DNA of 7,621 bases from Bacteroidales bacterium UBA1711 (lineage in GTDB: Bacteria; Bacteroidota; Bacteroidia; Bacteroidales; P3): positions 229-7,849 of the forward strand of contig DCJB01000051.1 of assembly GCA_002317325.1 (NCBI GenBank). Direction: 5' to 3'. Made by a program: the position numbers and the translations under genes. Below, in pieces: positions 5,173-7,621 of the stretch. The notes beneath the pieces are model-generated. The model did no database searches and had not been told where the DNA came from. It saw nothing but the letters and a program-made list of their open reading frames with translations. Position 1 is the stretch's first letter. Every line of letters begins with the position of its first letter.

Positions 5173-6501
5173 ATGTCGTCATTTGAGATAACAGGAGGCT
5201 ACCGGCTGCGGGGCGAGATATGTCCGCAGGGCGCCAAGAACGAGGCGCTTCAGGTGATATGCGCCGTGCTGCTCACCCCCGAGCCGGTGGTGATAGAGAA
5301 CGTGCCGGACATTCGGGATGTGAACCGGCTGATCGGCCTGCTGGCATTCCTCGGGGTGAAGGTGCGCCGGCTCAACACCGACGAGACGCTGCTCGCCGAG
5401 GGGCGGTCCTACGAGTTCAGGGCCGACGGGGTGGACCTCTCGGTGTTGGAGAGCGCCGAGTTTTCGGCGCAGGCCGCGGCGCTGCGGGGCTCCATCATGG
5501 TGGTGGGGCCGCTGCTGGCGCGCTATCGGCGGGCCGTGGTGCCGCAGCCCGGGGGGGACAAGATTGGGCGCCGCCGGTTGGACACCCACTTTCTCGGCAT
5601 GGAGAAGCTGGGCGCGGTGGTGGAATACCGGCGCGGCGGCTATCAGGTCACCGCGCCGGCCGGGCTGACGGGGCAGTATATGCTGCTTGACGAGGCCTCG
5701 GTGACCGGCACTGCCAACATAGTGATGGCTTCGGTGATGGCCGCAGGCACCACCACCATTATGAATGCGGCCTGCGAGCCCTACGTCTATCAGCTGTGCA
5801 ATATGCTCAACCGCATGGGTGCGCGCATAAGCGGCGTGGGTTCCAACCGCCTCACCATCGAGGGGGTGGAGGCGCTAAGCGGGTGCACCCACCGGCTGCT
5901 GCCGGACATGATTGAGGTGGGTTCGTTTATCGGCATGGCCGCGATGACGCAGAGCGACCTCACGATCCGCCGCGTGGGCATAGAGCATCTGGGCCTCATT
6001 CCGCAGGTGTTCGGCCGCCTCGGCATAGAGGTGTGGCAGCAGGGCGACGACCTGTATGTGCCTTCGCGCGACCACTATGAGATAGAGCGCTTTATGGACG
6101 GTTCCATCATGAATGTGTCGGATGCCCCGTGGCCGGGTTTCACTCCCGACCTCATCAGCATAGCCCTCGTTGTGGCCACGCAGTGCAAGGGCAGCGTCCT
6201 CATACATCAGAAGATGTTTGAGAGCCGCCTTTTCTTTGTTGATAAGCTGATTGATATGGGCGCGCAGATAATCCTGTGCGACCCCCACCGCGCCACCGTC
6301 ATAGGGCTCGACCACGAGCACCGGCTGCGGGGCGTGCGGATGTCGTCGCCCGATATAAGGGCCGGCGTGGCGCTGCTGATTGCCGCCCTATCGGCCGACG
6401 GCGTGAGCCGGATTGACAACATTGAGCAGATAGACCGCGGCTACCAGCATATAGACGAGCGGCTGCGCGCCCTCGGCGCAAGAATAGAACGCAAAGAATA
6501 A
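5173..6501 (+). CDS. murA: UDP-N-acetylglucosamine 1-carboxyvinyltransferase MurA, Asp-type active site
   Basis: MurA transfers enolpyruvate from PEP to UDP-GlcNAc, the first committed step of peptidoglycan synthesis, in the cytoplasm. The 442 residues are normal to slightly long. Conserved points: GAKNEALQ (20-27) with Lys22/Asn23, RGSIMVVGPLLARY (105-118), PGGDKIGRRRLDTH (126-139), NAACEPYV (198-205) close to the usual N-A-A-x-E-P, EVGSF (248-252), WPGFTPDL (320-327) with the catalytic-base Asp326, and DIRAGVALL (394-402) with Arg396. At the position of the catalytic/fosfomycin-target Cys (C115 in E. coli) there is Asp129; this substitution is known from naturally fosfomycin-insensitive MurA enzymes. 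The frame is uninterrupted through the G7 run at 5551-5557. It follows DUF4290 by 3 bp with no separate promoter seen. In the Bacteroides arrangement I remember, rimM comes after murA; here it does not. Confidence 0.96.
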   Translation: MSSFEITGGYRLRGEICPQGAKNEALQVICAVLLTPEPVVIENVPDIRDVNRLIGLLAFLGVKVRRLNTDETLLAEGRSYEFRADGVDLSVLESAEFSAQAAALRGSIMVVGPLLARYRRAVVPQPGGDKIGRRRLDTHFLGMEKLGAVVEYRRGGYQVTAPAGLTGQYMLLDEASVTGTANIVMASVMAAGTTTIMNAACEPYVYQLCNMLNRMGARISGVGSNRLTIEGVEALSGCTHRLLPDMIEVGSFIGMAAMTQSDLTIRRVGIEHLGLIPQVFGRLGIEVWQQGDDLYVPSRDHYEIERFMDGSIMNVSDAPWPGFTPDLISIALVVATQCKGSVLIHQKMFESRLFFVDKLIDMGAQIILCDPHRATVIGLDHEHRLRGVRMSSPDIRAGVALLIAALSADGVSRIDNIEQIDRGYQHIDERLRALGARIERKE

Positions 6502-6550
6502 CTCCGTCTGTTGAGGATAACATTTTGACCAAATAATAGCTACATCGGAT

Positions 6551-7297
6551 ATGATACACTTTTTCAGAAGAAGGCCCACTGCGGCGCGACCCATTTTCGC
6601 CCCCCTCGGCGCCGATATGCACTGCCACCTGCTGCCCTGTGTTGACGACGGCAGCCGGGGCAACGACGAGACGGAGGTGTGTCTGCAGGTGATGCATGAT
6701 GCCGGGTTCGGCAAGGTGTATTGCACGCCCCATTATCAGTATCCTCGTTTTCCCAACGACGAGGAGGACATCAAGCGCCGTTTTGCCGACTTGAAAACGG
6801 ATATTGCCTCCAATTTGCAGAAGTTGGACATCGAGCTGGCCGGCGTGGCCGGAGAGTATCGCTACGACTCCGTCTTCGGGGAGCGGGTGGAGAAGGACAG
6901 CTTCCTGCTTATCGCGGGCAAATATCTGCTTGTGGAGTTCTCGCTCAGCCAGCAGGTGATGGGGTATGAGGATGTCTTATTCGGTTTGCAGATGAAGGGG
7001 TATGAAATCATTTTGGCTCATCCTGAGCGCTATCCCTATTTTGCCGGCAATTCGCCCCGCCTCGAGCACCTCAAGGAGATGGGCATCCTGTTTCAGGCGA
7101 ATGTTCTTTCGCTGTCCGGCTTCTACGGCGAAGGGACGCAGATAAAGGCTTTCGACATGGTGAACCGCGGATGGGTGGATTTTCTCGGCACCGACCTCCA
7201 CAACCCCATCTACGCCCGTGCCCTCATTGAGAACACGCACGACCGCAAAGTGGAGAAGCTGATAGAGACGCACACTTTTCTCAACAACACGCTGTAG
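6551..7297 (+). CDS. PHP-family tyrosine-protein phosphatase, CpsB/YwqE-like
   Basis: A 248-residue member of the PHP metallo-phosphoesterase fold, of the CpsB/CapC/YwqE group, which dephosphorylates the tyrosine-rich tails of Wzc/CpsD-type kinases that control polysaccharide export. Metal-ligand motifs appear in order: DMHCHLLPCVDDGS (22-35; His24, His26, Asp32/33), YCTPHY (57-62; His61), GEYRYD (101-106; Glu102), LAHPERYPYF (155-164; His157) and FLGTDLHN (211-218; Asp215, His217). All match the expected ligand layout, so the protein is probably active with two or three divalent metals. The start at 6551 leaves a 20-residue basic lead-in before the first motif, without a signal peptide. It lies 49 bp after murA in an AT-richer gap with no clear promoter. 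No kinase, capsule or export gene is in the window, so partner and pathway are inferred from family only. Confidence 0.9.
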   Translation: MIHFFRRRPTAARPIFAPLGADMHCHLLPCVDDGSRGNDETEVCLQVMHDAGFGKVYCTPHYQYPRFPNDEEDIKRRFADLKTDIASNLQKLDIELAGVAGEYRYDSVFGERVEKDSFLLIAGKYLLVEFSLSQQVMGYEDVLFGLQMKGYEIILAHPERYPYFAGNSPRLEHLKEMGILFQANVLSLSGFYGEGTQIKAFDMVNRGWVDFLGTDLHNPIYARALIENTHDRKVEKLIETHTFLNNTL

Positions 7298-7438
7298 CAA
7301 GGTGACGGCTACGGCGAAACGAAAATGATTTTCTTGGAGGATATTCAGAGATATTGTTCGGTATTTTGGAATCTCGCTCCTTTCGAAAGGCCTTTCGGTG
7401 AGTCCGTTGAAACTACAGAATGAAGCGGGGGAGGGAAA
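7298..7438. other. Non-coding stretch after the phosphatase gene
   Basis: No supported gene. It contains a small AT palindrome (GAAAATGATTTTC, 7321-7333) and the overlapping palindromes listed separately. I see no canonical intrinsic terminator: neither structure is followed by a T-run. A TATTTTGG string at 7362 resembles the -7 element only poorly. Confidence 0.6.
7379..7397. repeat. Overlapping palindromes CCTTTCGAAAGG and CGAAAGGCCTTTCG
   Basis: A 12-bp perfect palindrome (7379-7390) overlaps a 14-bp perfect palindrome (7384-7397), so CCTTTCG occurs as direct-inverted-direct copies. In RNA, either of two mutually exclusive pairings could form. It lies about 80 bp after the phosphatase stop; roles such as protein-binding dyad or part of a weak terminator are open. 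Confidence 0.6.
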
Positions 7439-7476
7439 GAATTTAGAATGTAGATTTTAGAGTGTAGAATTAATTG
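7439..7476. repeat. AT-rich heptamer array, right copy (five 7-bp units plus TTG)
   Basis: Units are GAATTTA, GAATGTA, GATTTTA, GAGTGTA and GAATTAA, followed by TTG. They match the pattern GANTNWA of the left-hand array at 45-82, with the same unit number, the same last unit and the same TTG end, but more divergence. It sits eight bases before a second heptamer array with different sequence. Confidence 0.75.
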
Positions 7477-7484
7477 ACAATCAG

Positions 7485-7540
7485 ATGGACAGTGGACGGT
7501 GAACGGTGAACAGTGGACGGTGAACGGTGAACAGTGAACG
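7485..7540. repeat. GC-richer heptamer array (eight 7-bp units, GTGRACR)
   Basis: Eight consecutive 7-bp units: ATGGACA, GTGGACG, GTGAACG, GTGAACA, GTGGACG, GTGAACG, GTGAACA and GTGAACG. Units two to four and five to seven form an exact 21-bp higher-order duplication. The apparent 66-residue minus-strand reading frame here (VHCSPFT repeats) is simply this array translated and should not be annotated as a gene. Confidence 0.85.
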
Positions 7541-7549
7541 GACAAATGG

Positions 7550-7621
7550 GGGGAGAAACGGAGGAGAAACGGGGGAGAAACGGAGAAGAGACGGGGGAGA
7601 AACGGAGGAGAAACGGGGGAG
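7550..7621. repeat. 11-bp purine-rich tandem array, running off the window
   Basis: Units alternate GGGGAGAAACG and GAGGAGAAACG (a 22-bp super-unit), with one variant GAGAAGAGACG at 7583-7593. Six full units and a partial seventh are visible; the right end is not in the window. Every base except the C of each ACG is a purine on this strand. The 11-bp period is close to one helical turn. No gene can be supported from this part. Confidence 0.85.

Noticed and set aside
6524..6548. Possible promoter before the phosphatase gene (TTTG at 6524, TACATCGG at 6541)
   Set aside because: TACATCGG misses the TTTG half of the -7 element and the spacing of 13 bp is too short for the usual 19-21 bp.
7362..7369. 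TATTTTGG as a -7 promoter element
   Set aside because: One base too short for TAnnTTTG and no gene start follows within the window.
7345..7545. 66-residue minus-strand frame with VHCSPFT repeats
   Set aside because: The repeats are the heptamer array translated; no start context and no domain.
7550..7621. CRISPR array
   Set aside because: The units are 11 bp, directly adjacent with no spacers, and no cas gene is present.

Overview
The window is a compact, GC-rich stretch of a Bacteroidota chromosome, probably order Bacteroidales. Three things point there: two copies of the TAnnTTTG-type promoter element (TATCTTTGC) ahead of genes, a general lack of Shine-Dalgarno sequences, and a DUF4290 gene directly followed by murA. 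GC-rich members such as Alistipes or Muribaculaceae relatives fit, but I cannot name the genus. All seven genes lie on the + strand.

Layout: 1-247 is non-coding. It holds an AT-rich heptamer array, two inverted repeats and a promoter. At 248-1231 is a SAM-dependent methyltransferase of unknown substrate, with a nearly leaderless start. A second promoter (1273-1280) drives a tight cluster: nadA (quinolinate synthase, NAD synthesis), a ProXp-ala/PrdX-type prolyl-tRNA editing protein whose ATG overlaps the nadA stop, and an S4-containing RluA-type pseudouridine synthase 3 bp further on. Next come a secreted, probably outer-membrane protein (3743-4498), a DUF4290 protein (4558-5169), murA (5173-6501, first committed step of peptidoglycan synthesis) and a PHP-type CpsB/YwqE-like tyrosine phosphatase (6551-7297). 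The last 324 bp are non-coding, with overlapping palindromes and three consecutive tandem-repeat arrays.

The most notable signal is a perfect 16-bp TGTTTCACGTGAAACA at 2841-2856. This is the canonical ParB/Spo0J centromere site parS, and it forms the first codons (MFHVKH) of the pseudouridine synthase gene; with one flanking base each side it is an 18-bp perfect palindrome. Just upstream, the tail of the tRNA-editing gene carries two DnaA-box-like 9-mers exactly 21 bp apart, and a perfect TTATCCACA lies about 200 bp upstream. I infer that this piece is chromosomal and probably origin-proximal, and that a segregation element is embedded in housekeeping genes. The DnaA part is much weaker than the parS part.

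The second notable pattern is a heptamer repeat family. Five AT-rich 7-bp units ending in TTG occur near both ends of the window. At the right end they are followed by eight GC-richer 7-bp units and then an 11-bp-period purine-rich array that runs off the end. The MurA active site carries Asp where the fosfomycin-reactive Cys normally sits.
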